Assembly (NCBI GenBank): GCA_024707075.1 | Contig: JANQAK010000003.1 | Span: 2,081,112 to 2,145,111, forward strand | Reading direction: 5' to 3' | Source: Afipia sp. | GTDB taxonomy: Bacteria > Pseudomonadota > Alphaproteobacteria > Rhizobiales > Xanthobacteraceae | DNA: 64,000 nucleotides | Shown: positions 1 through 8,972 of the stretch, in pieces | Layout: every line of letters begins with the position of its first letter | Numbering within the stretch: position 1 is the first letter of the stretch | Notes under the pieces: generated by a model | Seen by the model: the letters and a program-made list of their open reading frames with translations, nothing else | The model's database searches: none | What the model was told of the DNA's origin: nothing | Made by a program: the position numbers and the translations under genes

Positions 1-762
1 ATCAACTTCGCGCATGGCGCGCTGTACATGATGGGGGCGTTCGTCGCGTATTTCCTGCTGAACCTCGGCGGCATCAACTACTGGTGGGCGCTGATCCTGT
101 CGCCGCTGATCGTCGGTGGATTCGGCATCCTGCTGGAACGCACCATGCTGCAATGGCTGACCGGCCTCGATCATCTTTATGGATTGCTGCTGACGTTCGG
201 CCTGGCGCTGATCATCCAGGGCGTGTTCCAGAACTATTTCGGCTCGTCGGGATTGCCCTATGCCATTCCCGACATTCTCAAGGGCGGCGTCAACCTCGGC
301 TTCATGTACCTGCCGATCTATCGCGGCTGGGTCGTGATCTTCTCGCTCGTGGTCTGCATCGCGACCTGGTACACGATCGAGCGCACGCGCTTCGGCTCCT
401 ACCTGCGCGCCGCCACCGAGAATCCGACGCTGGTGCGCGCCTTCGGCATCAACGTGCCGCGCATGATCACGCTGACCTTCGGGCTGGGCGTCGGCCTTGC
501 CGCCCTTGCCGGCGTGCTGTCGGCCCCGATCAACCAGGTGCGCCCGCTGATGGGCGCGGACCTCATCATCGTGGTGTTCGCGGTGGTGGTGATCGGCGGC
601 ATGGGCTCGATCATGGGCTCGATCATCACCGGCTTCTCGCTCGGCGTGATCGAGGGCATGACCAAGTATTTCTACCCGGAGGCCTCCAACACGGTGGTCT
701 TCGTGCTGATGGTGCTGGTGCTGCTGGTGAAGCCGACGGGACTGACGGGACGGGCGACCTAG
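1..762 (+). CDS. livH: Branched-chain amino-acid type ABC permease LivH (5' end cut by window)
   Basis: Inner-membrane permease of a Liv/HAAT-family ABC importer, forming the channel together with LivM. The frame is open from base 1 (INFAHGALYMMGAFVAYFLL), which is the conserved segment after the first helices of LivH, so only about 30-40 N-terminal residues are missing. Several hydrophobic helices follow. The EAA-like loop (RAATENPTLVRAFGINVPR) that contacts the ATPases and the C-terminal PTGLTGR ending are both present. The stop codon TAG lies inside the left arm of the palindrome that starts at 760. livM follows after 163 bases. The cognate ATPases and binding protein are not next to it here. 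They may lie upstream of the window, or the binding protein may be the one encoded at 7729-8940 (inference). Confidence 0.93.
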   Translation: MNFAHGALYMMGAFVAYFLLNLGGINYWWALILSPLIVGGFGILLERTMLQWLTGLDHLYGLLLTFGLALIIQGVFQNYFGSSGLPYAIPDILKGGVNLGFMYLPIYRGWVVIFSLVVCIATWYTIERTRFGSYLRAATENPTLVRAFGINVPRMITLTFGLGVGLAALAGVLSAPINQVRPLMGADLIIVVFAVVVIGGMGSIMGSIITGFSLGVIEGMTKYFYPEASNTVVFVLMVLVLLVKPTGLTGRAT

Positions 763-834
763 TGTGGTGGTTCGCAAGTCCGCAACGGTATCTCAGCACG
801 TCCATTTGCGGACTTGCGAACCAGACCCACACTA
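760..834. repeat. Long palindrome overlapping the livH stop codon
   Basis: A perfect 17-bp inverted repeat, GGTTCGCAAGTCCGCAA at 769-785 and its complement at 806-822, with a 20-base loop. Outer arms TAGTGTGG (760-767) and CCACACTA (827-834) extend it with a small internal bulge. It looks like a REP-type palindromic unit or a strong attenuating hairpin between two genes of one operon. There is no U-tract after it, so a classical terminator is less likely. Confidence 0.85.
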
Positions 835-849
835 GGAATTTTATTTTGC

Positions 850-923
850 GAGTGTCCTTTCGAATCCGAAGTTCGCTTGGGGACGCGCTGCAAAATGAGG
901 CGAACTTCGGATTCAGGACACTC
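850..923. repeat. Second palindrome, ending 2 bases before the livM start
   Basis: Inverted repeat with arms GAGTGTCCT (850-858) plus GAATCCGAAGTTCGC (862-876), complemented by 900-914 and 915-923. The only irregularity is a 3-base bulge (859-861). The loop is about 23 bases. The only Shine-Dalgarno-like sequence for livM, AGGA at 915-918, lies in the descending arm and would be paired when the hairpin forms. Confidence 0.85.
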
Positions 924-925
924 GT

Positions 926-1894
926 ATGACCACAATCACCGACAACGCCGTTCCGGCCACCGGCCGCTCCACCACCGACGAGATGATCGCCTTTGTGGTG
1001 ATGGCGGCCTTGCTGGCCATCGTGCCGCTGACCGGGCTGTATCCCTACTTCGTGATGCAGGCGCTGTGCTTTGCGCTGTTCGCCTGCGCCTTCAACCTCC
1101 TGATCGGCTACAGCGGCCTGTTGTCGTTCGGCCATGCCATGTTCCTCGGCACCGCGGGCTATGTGACCGCGCACGCGCTGAAGGTCTGGGGCGTCGCGCC
1201 GGAGATCGGCATTGTGCTCGGCGTCGCCGGCGCCTGCGCGCTGAGTGTCATCACCGGACTGATCGCGATCCGCCGCCAGGGCATCTACTTCGCCATGATC
1301 ACGCTGGCGCTGTCGCAGCTCCTGTTCTTCATCTACCTGCAAACCCCGTTCACCCATGGCGAGGACGGCATCCAGGGCATCCCGCAGGGCATGATGTTCG
1401 GCTTCCTCGACCTGTCGAACACGACGACGCTCTACTACGTCGTGCTGGCGGTGTTCCTGCTCGGCTTCCTGCTGATCTACCGGGCGATCAACTCGCCGTT
1501 CGGCGAGGTGCTGAAGTCGATCCGCGAGAACGAGCAGCGCGCGATCTCGCTGGGCTACAAGACCGACCAGTACAAGTTCCTGGCCTTCGTGCTGTCGGGC
1601 AGCCTCGCTGGCCTTGCCGGCGCCATGAAGGTGTTCGTGGCGCAGAATGCGTCCTTGACCGACGTGCACTGGACCATGTCCGGCGAGGTCGTGCTGATGA
1701 CCCTGGTCGGCGGCCTCGGCACCGTGTTCGGTCCCGTCGTCGGCGCCTTCGTCATCATCGCCATGCAGCAGTACCTGGCCGGTTTCGGCCAGTGGGTCAC
1801 CGTGATCCAGGGCGCCATCTTCGTCATCTGCGTCCTCACATTCCGAAGAGGCGTCATCGGCGAAATCGCCAACTTCTTCAAGCGGTCGCTATGA
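926..1894 (+). CDS. livM: Branched-chain amino-acid type ABC permease LivM
   Basis: A 322-residue inner-membrane permease that pairs with the LivH upstream. It shows the LivM hallmarks: the NLLIGYSGLLSFGHAMFLG segment near residue 55, the cytoplasmic EAA loop SIRENEQRAISLGY near residue 195, and a GGLGTVFGPVVGA segment near residue 255. The ATG at 926 is the first start after the palindromes. Its only ribosome-binding candidate is AGGA at 915-918, inside the hairpin. Transported substrate cannot be told from sequence; Liv-type systems take branched-chain amino acids, amides, urea or aromatic acids. Length is normal for the family. Confidence 0.93.
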   Translation: MTTITDNAVPATGRSTTDEMIAFVVMAALLAIVPLTGLYPYFVMQALCFALFACAFNLLIGYSGLLSFGHAMFLGTAGYVTAHALKVWGVAPEIGIVLGVAGACALSVITGLIAIRRQGIYFAMITLALSQLLFFIYLQTPFTHGEDGIQGIPQGMMFGFLDLSNTTTLYYVVLAVFLLGFLLIYRAINSPFGEVLKSIRENEQRAISLGYKTDQYKFLAFVLSGSLAGLAGAMKVFVAQNASLTDVHWTMSGEVVLMTLVGGLGTVFGPVVGAFVIIAMQQYLAGFGQWVTVIQGAIFVICVLTFRRGVIGEIANFFKRSL

Positions 1895-1947
1895 GCCAGC
1901 GATCATCACAACGCACTTAAATCAGCAAGACCAGAGAGAGGAAAGTC

Positions 1948-3000
1948 ATGGCAAGGAAAGTAGCTCTAATTGCAGGCGTCGGAGGAATGTGCGGCGGCAA
2001 CATGGCCCGCATGCTTCACGACACCGGCCAGTGGGATGTTATCGGCGTATCCCGCGGCGATCCCGAACTGGGCGATTGGGTACGTCACATCCCGGCGGAT
2101 CTGCTCGACCGTGACAAAACCATGGCCGGCCTGACAAACATCAGCGACGTGACACACATCTTTTACACGGCCTTGCTGACCGGCAAGACATTCGACGAAG
2201 AGAACGAACTGAACACGAGAATGGCTGTGAATTTTCTCGACGCGGCGGTCGCGCAGGCGCCGAAGCTTGAACACGTGCATGTGCTCGAAGGCGTCAAGTG
2301 GTACGGCTATCATATGGGGGCCTACAAGACGCCGGCTCGGGAAGACGATCCGCCTTGTGTCCCCTCGTATTTCTACGAGGCGCAACACGCACATGTTTTG
2401 AAGCTACAGCAAGGCAAGTCCTGGACCTGGTCGACAACGCGCCCCGGCGCAGTTTGTGGCTACGGCAACGGCGCGCGAATTAATCTGATGACGGTCATCG
2501 CCGCCTATGGAACCATCATGAAGGAGCTGAATCTTCCCTTCTATTTTCCTGGAGACGAAGAAACGTACAACGCGATCACATTTGCATCTGACGTCGGTAT
2601 CTTAAACCGCGCGATGCTGTGGGCCTCTACCGATCCGCGCGCGGCGAATCAGGCATTCAACATCGGGAACGGCGACTCCTATCGATGGAAGTATATGTGG
2701 CCGCGGATCGCCGGGATATTCGGCCTCGAACCGGGTCCGGTGAAAAACATGAATCTCGTCGAGTTCATGAGCGACAAAAAAGATCTCTGGAACAGCATTG
2801 TGGAACGCAATGGCCTGGTGAAGACCGATCTGTTCCGGCTGGCACCGTGGAGCTACGCAGACACTGTCTTCCGGCGCAAGTGGGACAATATGATCAGCAT
2901 GGTGAAAGCCTATCAATTTGGCTTTACGGAAATGATTGATAGCGAAGAGATGATGAAAAACATAATCCAAGACTTCCGGAAGAACAGGATCATTCCATAG
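1948..3000 (+). CDS. PRISE-like SDR family NAD(P)-dependent reductase/epimerase
   Basis: A 350-residue extended short-chain dehydrogenase. The N-terminal Rossmann motif reads ALIAGVGGMCGGNMARML, a variant of GxxGxxG. The following pattern (GVSRG..., then the DLLD segment near residue 50) resembles the PRISE group (progesterone 5-beta-reductase / iridoid-synthase-like), whose members reduce enone C=C bonds. The segment VKWYGYHMGAYKTPAREDDP, near residues 115-135, matches the PRISE region that carries the catalytic Tyr and Lys. AGAGGAAAG precedes the ATG by 3-6 bases, a good ribosome site. It lies 53 bases after livM in the same direction and may be co-transcribed. Substrate unknown. Codon use is slightly less GC-rich than that of livM. 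Confidence 0.8.
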   Translation: MARKVALIAGVGGMCGGNMARMLHDTGQWDVIGVSRGDPELGDWVRHIPADLLDRDKTMAGLTNISDVTHIFYTALLTGKTFDEENELNTRMAVNFLDAAVAQAPKLEHVHVLEGVKWYGYHMGAYKTPAREDDPPCVPSYFYEAQHAHVLKLQQGKSWTWSTTRPGAVCGYGNGARINLMTVIAAYGTIMKELNLPFYFPGDEETYNAITFASDVGILNRAMLWASTDPRAANQAFNIGNGDSYRWKYMWPRIAGIFGLEPGPVKNMNLVEFMSDKKDLWNSIVERNGLVKTDLFRLAPWSYADTVFRRKWDNMISMVKAYQFGFTEMIDSEEMMKNIIQDFRKNRIIP

Positions 3001-3037
3001 TTTTTCATTGAAGTTGCTTGGGGGCGACCCAACGACG

Positions 3038-3069
3038 GGCCTATCGACACAAAGCGATGTCGATAGGCC
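3038..3069 (+). terminator. Hairpin after the PRISE-like gene
   Basis: A perfect 12-bp stem, GGCCTATCGACA (3038-3049) and TGTCGATAGGCC (3058-3069), with an 8-base loop, 38 bases after the stop. It is followed by tcttccc, only weakly T-rich. I see nothing else in the rest of the gap up to 3298. Confidence 0.65.
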
Positions 3070-3298
3070 TCTTCCCTCAGCCCGTTTCGATAGACCACAC
3101 CGCCATTGATCTGCCCGGAGCTATCCGTGAGCCCGAGCGGTGTGGAAGTAGAATCAAACATCGAGTGCTTCGGGCGCTGGGGGCAGGCTTACTTTGAGAC
3201 TGACTCTGCGACAGAAATTTCGCGTGCGATGTTGAGACGCCGGAGGCCTGGCGAGCAAGGCCCCTACGCTCGCGCCAGCTAAAGCCTCGCCCCGCGAC

Positions 3299-4480
3299 CT
3301 ACTCCCCGCCGACGCCAAGCCGGTTTGGCATGCGCTTCTCGATATTGAATTTGAGAAGCGCTGCGGAGCGAAAGATGCCGTGGGCGAATTTGCCATAGGG
3401 CAGCGTCAGGAACAGCGCCGTCACGGTGCCGAGGTGGATAGCGAGCCACAGCGCCATGAAGCGGGTGTCGCGCAGCAGCAGCAGCGCGAAGCCGGTGGCG
3501 CTGACCAGAAGCAGCAGGATGATGAAGCCGCGGTCCATCGCATTCTGCTTGACGTCGGCGCGCAGCGTATCGCGACGCAGGTTCAGCCATAACAAGCCGA
3601 CAGGCCCGAAGATGAGACCGATGCCGCCGAGCGAGCCGAGAATCACCGGCGCGCTGGTGACAGCATAGGGCGCGTGCAGGTTGAACAGGTAATGATAAAG
3701 TGTCGCGACGCAGGTTGCGGCAAAACACAGCAGAAATCCGTACAGCGTAAGCTGATGAAACCGCCGCCGCCACAGCGTGAAGGCGTCATCATCCTCATTG
3801 CAGCCGTCGCCGTGGCCGCCGCCGAGATATTTCAGCCGCGCCACATCGGAGACGGATTCGGCGGCCGCCGGAACACGCGCCTTTGCGGCTGAGGCGATGT
3901 CGCGGGGATCGCCCCCTTTTACCGGGGAGATATCGCGCCAGAATCGCGTGACGCCGATGCCGAGCGCGACGATCGCGAACAGGAATACGACGCCGAACAG
4001 CACGGCGAGGAAATTATGCGGGAAGATCACGTAGAAATTTCCTGCCAGCGGCTCGTGAATCAGCCGCCCGTTGATCGCAATCGCAAGCACCATGAACAAC
4101 GCGAGGCCACCCGACAGCGCGAAGGCGACCGTCAGGCCTGCGCGTTCATAGAGACGGCCAAAGGCCCGTGGCCATGCATAGTCCTGATAGGTGCGCACCC
4201 GCACCTTGGCCATGGCCTGCGGCACGTTGACCGCGAATTCGTGCGGCGGCGCATATTGGCAGGCGTAGAGACAAGAACCGCAGTTGTGGCAAAGGTTGGC
4301 GAGATAATGCGTGTCGGCCTTGTTGAATTCGAGCCGCCGTGTCATCGCGGGAAACACCGCGCAGAAACCTTCGCAATAGCGGCACGCGTTGCAGATCTGC
4401 ATGACGCGCGCGACCTCCTGCTCGTCCGTCGTGAGCGCGCTGGTCAGGCTCATGATGCCCTCGCAAGCACCGCTGGCCAT
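3299..4480 (-). CDS. tcuB: TcuB-like iron-sulfur/membrane electron-transfer protein
   Basis: In Salmonella, TcuB re-oxidises the FADH2 of the tricarballylate dehydrogenase TcuA. The N-terminal third has two cysteine clusters, [11 protein letters not shown] and [16 protein letters not shown], as in a two-[4Fe-4S] ferredoxin-like domain. Several membrane helices with scattered histidines follow, as for b-type haem. The start at 4480 has GGAGG five bases upstream and lies 13 bases past the tcuA stop. An alternative ATG at 4510, overlapping tcuA, also has AGGAGG nine bases upstream. Length is about 393 residues, normal for TcuB. It is the last gene of the leftward catabolic operon, and no tcuC transporter gene follows. 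Confidence 0.88.
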   Translation of the reverse strand: MASGACEGIMSLTSALTTDEQEVARVMQICNACRYCEGFCAVFPAMTRRLEFNKADTHYLANLCHNCGSCLYACQYAPPHEFAVNVPQAMAKVRVRTYQDYAWPRAFGRLYERAGLTVAFALSGGLALFMVLAIAINGRLIHEPLAGNFYVIFPHNFLAVLFGVVFLFAIVALGIGVTRFWRDISPVKGGDPRDIASAAKARVPAAAESVSDVARLKYLGGGHGDGCNEDDDAFTLWRRRFHQLTLYGFLLCFAATCVATLYHYLFNLHAPYAVTSAPVILGSLGGIGLIFGPVGLLWLNLRRDTLRADVKQNAMDRGFIILLLLVSATGFALLLLRDTRFMALWLAIHLGTVTALFLTLPYGKFAHGIFRSAALLKFNIEKRMPNRLGVGGE

Positions 4481-4493
4481 CTGCGCCTCCGGT

Positions 4494-5939
4494 TCAATGA
4501 GCGGAGGCATAGGCCAGTTCCTCCTGGAATGTGGGATGGTGGTGACCTGTGCTCGCAGCCGCATTGACGCCGGCGATGCGGCCGAAGGCGGTGCCGATGC
4601 TCATGCCGACGCCGGCGGTATAGCCCTTGCCGAGCACATTGCCCGCCACCATCTCACCCGCCGCGAACAGATTGTCGCTCGGCACATGATTGAAATGGAC
4701 CGCTGACGTTACGTCGGTTTTCATGCCGAGATAGGTGAAGGTGATGCCGGGCTTGAGCGGATAGGCATAAAATGGAGGCGTGTCGATCATGCGCGCCCAA
4801 TGGGTTTTGGCCGGGGTCAGGCCTTCGGTGCGGCAATCATCAAGTGCGGTGTGATCGAAGGTGCCGGGACGGCAAGCGGCATTGTAAGCCGACAGCGTCT
4901 CCATGAAGGTTGCCGGATCGACGCCGATCTTCACGGCAAGCTCTTGCAGGGTGTTGGCTCGGGTGCCATCGAACACCGGCGGCATGAAGCAGCCGATCGC
5001 CTTCTGGTCGATGATCGACCATGCGGTTTGGCTAGGCTGCTGGGCGACGAGGCGGCCCCAGATGGCGTAACGCTTTGGCCAGAAGTCCTCGCCCTCGTCA
5101 TAGAAACGGCGGGCCTCGCGGTTGACGACGACGCCGAGTGAGACGCAATCGATGCGGGTGCAGATGCCGCCATCGTAGAGTGGCGCGCGTGCGTCGATGG
5201 CAACACAATGCGCCTGGGTCGGATCGCCGATGGAGTCCGCCCCGGCCTCGATCATGAACTTCAGGAGGACACCCTGATTGAACCGCGTCCCGCGGATCAG
5301 GAAGTTCTCGGCAGTCCATTCGCCGCGCTCGTTCTGACCCCAGGCCTCGCGCTGCCAGTCCAGATTGGACTCGAAGCCGCCGCAGGCGAGCACGCAACTC
5401 TTCGCAGCAATACGCTCGCCGCCTTCGGTGATCGCGGCAATGAAGCGGCCGTCCGCGAGTTCGAGGCTCTTCACCGAGCTGTCGTAACGGATCTTAACGC
5501 CGAGCGCCTCGGCGCTGCGGTAATAGGCATTCACAAGCGCCTTGCCACCCCCCATGAAGAAGGCGTTGGTGCGCGCCACATGCAACGCGCCGGACAACGG
5601 CGGCTGAAAGTGCACGCCGTGACCGCGCATCCACGGCCGGCAGCGCGACGAGTGCCGGATCACCATCCGCGCCAAAGGCTCATCGGTGAGACCGCCGGTC
5701 ACTTTAAGAAGATCCTGCCAGTATTCTTCTTCGGGATAGGCTTCGACGAGCACGTCCTGCGGCGCATCGTGCATGCAGCGCAGGTTGCGCACATGCATGG
5801 AGTTGCCGCCACGCCACTCCTTTGGTGCGGATTCCAGCATCAGCACCGACGCTCCTGCCTCGCGCGCCATCAACACCGAACACAGCGCGGCGTTGCCGCC
5901 GCCGATGACAAGAACGTCCGGCATGGAGGAGGATGCCAT
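4494..5939 (-). CDS. tcuA: FAD-dependent tricarballylate dehydrogenase TcuA-like
   Basis: Flavoprotein of the fumarate-reductase/succinate-dehydrogenase flavoprotein family, 481 residues. The N-terminal dinucleotide-binding motif is [21 protein letters not shown] with an acidic residue at the end of the second strand (MLESAP). GGNSMHVRN and the C-terminal FAD-closing segment [19 protein letters not shown] are both present. TcuA oxidises tricarballylate to cis-aconitate in Salmonella; the real substrate here could be another tri- or dicarboxylate. The ATG at 5939 has AAGGA about 10 bases upstream; a second ATG follows at 5924. It is coupled to tcuB downstream and lies 44 bases after the IclR gene. 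Confidence 0.88.
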   Translation of the reverse strand: MASSSMPDVLVIGGGNAALCSVLMAREAGASVLMLESAPKEWRGGNSMHVRNLRCMHDAPQDVLVEAYPEEEYWQDLLKVTGGLTDEPLARMVIRHSSRCRPWMRGHGVHFQPPLSGALHVARTNAFFMGGGKALVNAYYRSAEALGVKIRYDSSVKSLELADGRFIAAITEGGERIAAKSCVLACGGFESNLDWQREAWGQNERGEWTAENFLIRGTRFNQGVLLKFMIEAGADSIGDPTQAHCVAIDARAPLYDGGICTRIDCVSLGVVVNREARRFYDEGEDFWPKRYAIWGRLVAQQPSQTAWSIIDQKAIGCFMPPVFDGTRANTLQELAVKIGVDPATFMETLSAYNAACRPGTFDHTALDDCRTEGLTPAKTHWARMIDTPPFYAYPLKPGITFTYLGMKTDVTSAVHFNHVPSDNLFAAGEMVAGNVLGKGYTAGVGMSIGTAFGRIAGVNAAASTGHHHPTFQEELAYASAH

Positions 5940-5983
5940 GGGTCAGGCCGTCCTTTCGGCAAGCGTGATGTCGTGCATCGCAC

Positions 5984-6760
5984 TCAACGCCGGAATGCGG
6001 GCCATGCGCCGCCCAGATTGAGACTGAGGGCTTTCGCAACGGGCCCGAGGACACGTTTCATCTCTGCAATTTCCAACTTGCCGAACCGCTCGCGTGGACC
6101 CGACAGGGAAATGACGCCAGCGAGCATGTCGCGAGGACCGAAGACCGGAGCAGCCACCGCGGCGCAGCTCGAATCGCGCTCGCCCAACGACACATCGAAG
6201 CCATGGGTTCGAATGGCGTCATAACGCGCACCCACGCAACCGTCGTAAGCAAGTATAATGTGTCCAGCGGCGCCGCGCACAAGCGCATAGCTGCAACCGG
6301 CTTCCACGCGATCGAGCGTCGCGTGGCGCGAATTCACCCGAAACAGGCAGAGGCGGTTATCCGCATCCTGCCGCACATGAAAGGATGCGCTCTCCGTGCC
6401 TCGATCGACCAGTTCCTGTAATGCGGGCATCACATGATGCCCGATTGCATTCTTGCGGTTGAAAGCGACACCGAGACGAAACGCCGCCGGCCCAAGATCA
6501 TAATTCCCGTCTGGCAGACGCATGACATAGCCCGTGGGGATCAATGATCCCAAAAGCCGCAGAATGGTGCTCTTGTAGAAACCCGTACGGGTCGAAAGTT
6601 CGGCCAGCGGCATCGGCCGGTCCGAACTTTCGAGCGCAGCCACGATCGACAAGGCCCGCTCGACAGCGGCGACGCCGTCACCGGCCTCGCGAGGCGCGTC
6701 CAATGCTGGAGCCTTTTCCGCCGCGCGCGGTCTTGCCGATCTGGTCGCGGTCTTTTTCAT
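5984..6760 (-). CDS. IclR-family transcriptional regulator
   Basis: A 258-residue regulator. An N-terminal winged helix-turn-helix, with the recognition segment LAELSTRTGFYKSTILRLLGSL near residues 50-72, is followed by an IclR effector-binding (GAF-like) domain. It sits inside the leftward operon between a beta-hydroxyacid dehydrogenase and tcuA, so it is probably autoregulated with the pathway. The palindrome at 11269-11285 in the divergent promoter region is the best candidate operator (inference). The effector would be expected to be a pathway carboxylate. An N-terminal basic extension of about 30 residues precedes the DNA-binding domain. Confidence 0.9.
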   Translation of the reverse strand: MKKTATRSARPRAAEKAPALDAPREAGDGVAAVERALSIVAALESSDRPMPLAELSTRTGFYKSTILRLLGSLIPTGYVMRLPDGNYDLGPAAFRLGVAFNRKNAIGHHVMPALQELVDRGTESASFHVRQDADNRLCLFRVNSRHATLDRVEAGCSYALVRGAAGHIILAYDGCVGARYDAIRTHGFDVSLGERDSSCAAVAAPVFGPRDMLAGVISLSGPRERFGKLEIAEMKRVLGPVAKALSLNLGGAWPAFRR

Positions 6761-6771
6761 GAGGTTCCCGC

Positions 6772-7659
6772 TCAGGCCCGGCGCGACGCCTTGATGACGC
6801 GCGCCAATACCGGCCAGTAGAGATCGCCATATCCGGAATCAATCGCTTCGCCCAGCAGCTTGTCGGCCAGCTCCGCGCCCTGTAGCTTGATATCCACCGA
6901 TCTGGCAAGATCGAGCGCATAAGTAATATCCTTGCGGGCGTATTCGGTGGAGAAGGCGCGCTCCGGAAATGTGTCGGGCAGGATCGCCTTCACGCCGTGG
7001 TTTCGCAGCGCGAAGCTGTCGGCCGATCCCTTGGCGAGGGTCTCAAACAACAGCTTACCGTCAAGCCCGGCGCGCTTTGCTGTCTCCAGCGCCTCGCTGA
7101 GTGCGACGACCGTCTGCATCAACACCATGTTGTTGAGGATCTTCACCACCTGCCCAGCGCCGACAGCGCCGCAGTGAGTGATATCGGTGGCAAAGGTTGC
7201 GATCAGCGGATGCAGCCTGGCGAAAATCGCAGCGTCCGCGCCGACCATGACGCTGAGCGTGCCTTCCTCCGCAGCCTGGCGTGTGCGCGCAATGGGCGCA
7301 TCCGCATAGGCCGCACCCTTCGCGGCGAAGCGCTTCGCAAGGTCACGGCTTGCCTCCACCGGCGACGTGCCGAGATCGACGATGGTATGACGCGCCTCGG
7401 CGTAGTTCAGCAGCCCATCGGCACCATCGCACACGGCCTGCACATGCTTGCCGCTCGGCAGCGCCATGAAGATCACATCACACTGCCTGGCCAGTTCGGC
7501 CAGCGACGCAGCGGGCCTGACGCCCACGGCTTCGAGCCGTTGCTGCGGCTCATCCGCGCGATCGAAACCGAATACCGGCATGCCGGTCTTGCGGGCGAGA
7601 TTGCGGCAGATCGGCTCGCCCATCACGCCAAGACCGATAAAACCAATGGCACCTGTCAT
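6772..7659 (-). CDS. NAD(P)-dependent beta-hydroxyacid dehydrogenase (3-hydroxyisobutyrate dehydrogenase family)
   Basis: A 295-residue oxidoreductase. The N-terminal Rossmann motif is IGFIGLGVMGEPICRNL. The substrate-binding signature follows near residue 115 as DAPIARTRQAAEEGTLSVMV, a variant of D(A)PVSGG. The catalytic lysine lies in the GAGQVVKILNNMV segment near residue 170. The ATG at 7659 has AAGGAG six bases upstream, which decides it over the TTG at 7680. It probably oxidises a hydroxy-acid intermediate of the operon's pathway; glyoxylate/succinic-semialdehyde reductase activity is also possible in this family. The divergent aldehyde dehydrogenase at 11373 could act on its semialdehyde product (inference). 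Confidence 0.88.
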   Translation of the reverse strand: MTGAIGFIGLGVMGEPICRNLARKTGMPVFGFDRADEPQQRLEAVGVRPAASLAELARQCDVIFMALPSGKHVQAVCDGADGLLNYAEARHTIVDLGTSPVEASRDLAKRFAAKGAAYADAPIARTRQAAEEGTLSVMVGADAAIFARLHPLIATFATDITHCGAVGAGQVVKILNNMVLMQTVVALSEALETAKRAGLDGKLLFETLAKGSADSFALRNHGVKAILPDTFPERAFSTEYARKDITYALDLARSVDIKLQGAELADKLLGEAIDSGYGDLYWPVLARVIKASRRA

Positions 7660-7728
7660 GCCGAACTCCTTGAACGTCAAAATCGAAACGGGCGCGGCAA
7701 GACCGCGCCCGCGATGTGTTGAGATACG

Positions 7729-8940
7729 TCAGCCCTTCACCAAGGGGCAGTTGCCTTCGCTCATCGGCCGGAAAGCCTGCTCGCCGGGCGACGTGGTGAT
7801 CACCTTGTAGAAGTCATACTTGTACTTCGATTCGTCCGGCTTCTTGACCTGCATCAGGTACATTGTGTGCAGCACGCGACCATCGGGACGAACGGTAACG
7901 TCCTTGTTGTACATGTCGTTGACCTTCATCTCGTGCATCTTCTGGGCCACGACGGTCGGGTCCTTGGTGCCAGCGGCTTTCACCGCTGCAAGGTAGTGAT
8001 GCACGCCGCTGTAAACACCGGCCTGCACCATGCTGGCCACCTTGCCGCCGGTCGCCGCAAAATAGCGCTTCGCCCAGGCCCGCGTCTGGTCGTTCAGATC
8101 CCAGTAAAACGAGGTGGTGACCTCCAGCCCTTGCGTCGCCTTCAGACCCAATGCGTTGACGTCCGTGATGAACACCAGCAGACCCGCGAGTTGCTGGCCG
8201 CCTTCCACGATACCGAACTCGCCAGCCTGCTTGATCGCGGTCTGTACATCGGCGCCCGATGTGGCGAGACCGACAACCTTGGCCTTGGAGCCCTGCGCCT
8301 GTAGCAGGAATGACGCCATGTCCGTTGAGCCGAGCGGATGCGCCGCCGAACCGACCACCTTGCCGCCCGCCGCTTCGATGAACTTGGTCGCATCGCGCTG
8401 AAGCGCATGGCCGAACGCATAGTCAGCGGTGACAAAATACCAGGTATTGCCGCCGGCCTTGGTGATCGCCTCGGCAGTCAGCTTCGACAACGCATAAGTG
8501 TCGTAGTTGAAATGAAAGCTGATCGGCGAGCACGACTTGCCGGTGAAGTCCGACGAGCCCGGCCCGCTGATGACGAAGATCTTGTTTTTCTGGCGCGCGA
8601 CTTCGAGAATCGCGAAGCCGGCGGATGAGGCCGCACCGTCGGCGATCATGTCGACGCTCTCGGTGTCGAACCACTTGCGCGCCGTGGCGGACGCGATGTC
8701 CGGCTTGTTCTGGTGATCGGCCGTGATCACCTCGATCTTCTGTCCCAGAAGTTCGCCGCCGAAGTCCTCGGCCGCAAGCCTTGCCGCCGCCACCGAGCCG
8801 ACGCCGCCGTTGTCCGCGAACACGCCGGATTGGTCGTTCAACACACCGATCTTGATGGTTTCGGCCGCAGTGACCGCGTGCCCCGTGATCACGAGTGCGG
8901 CCGATAAGTACAGGGTTCTGGTGATTGTCTTTAAGGTCAT
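7729..8940 (-). CDS. ABC transporter substrate-binding protein (Liv/HAAT type)
   Basis: Periplasmic ligand-binding protein of the type I Leu/Ile/Val fold, about 403 residues. A signal peptide occupies roughly residues 1-23 (LYLSAALVITGHAVTAAE, cut before AE). The mature start TIKIGVLNDQSGVFADNGG is the classical first strand and loop, and the EVITADHQNKPDIA region follows. The ATG at 8940 has AAGGAGG five bases upstream. No permease or ATPase is adjacent, so it may feed the livHM pair at 1-1894 or a system elsewhere. The C-terminal extension (FRPMSEGNCPLVKG) with a cysteine is typical of a subgroup that binds aromatic or carboxylic acids. Confidence 0.9.
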   Translation of the reverse strand: MTLKTITRTLYLSAALVITGHAVTAAETIKIGVLNDQSGVFADNGGVGSVAAARLAAEDFGGELLGQKIEVITADHQNKPDIASATARKWFDTESVDMIADGAASSAGFAILEVARQKNKIFVISGPGSSDFTGKSCSPISFHFNYDTYALSKLTAEAITKAGGNTWYFVTADYAFGHALQRDATKFIEAAGGKVVGSAAHPLGSTDMASFLLQAQGSKAKVVGLATSGADVQTAIKQAGEFGIVEGGQQLAGLLVFITDVNALGLKATQGLEVTTSFYWDLNDQTRAWAKRYFAATGGKVASMVQAGVYSGVHHYLAAVKAAGTKDPTVVAQKMHEMKVNDMYNKDVTVRPDGRVLHTMYLMQVKKPDESKYKYDFYKVITTSPGEQAFRPMSEGNCPLVKG

Positions 8941-8972
8941 GTGTCCTCCTTGCTCCACTGTTATTGTTATCG

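Noticed and set aside
5208..6224. 338-codon open frame on the plus strand
   Set aside because: Antisense to tcuA and iclR, without motifs or a ribosome site.
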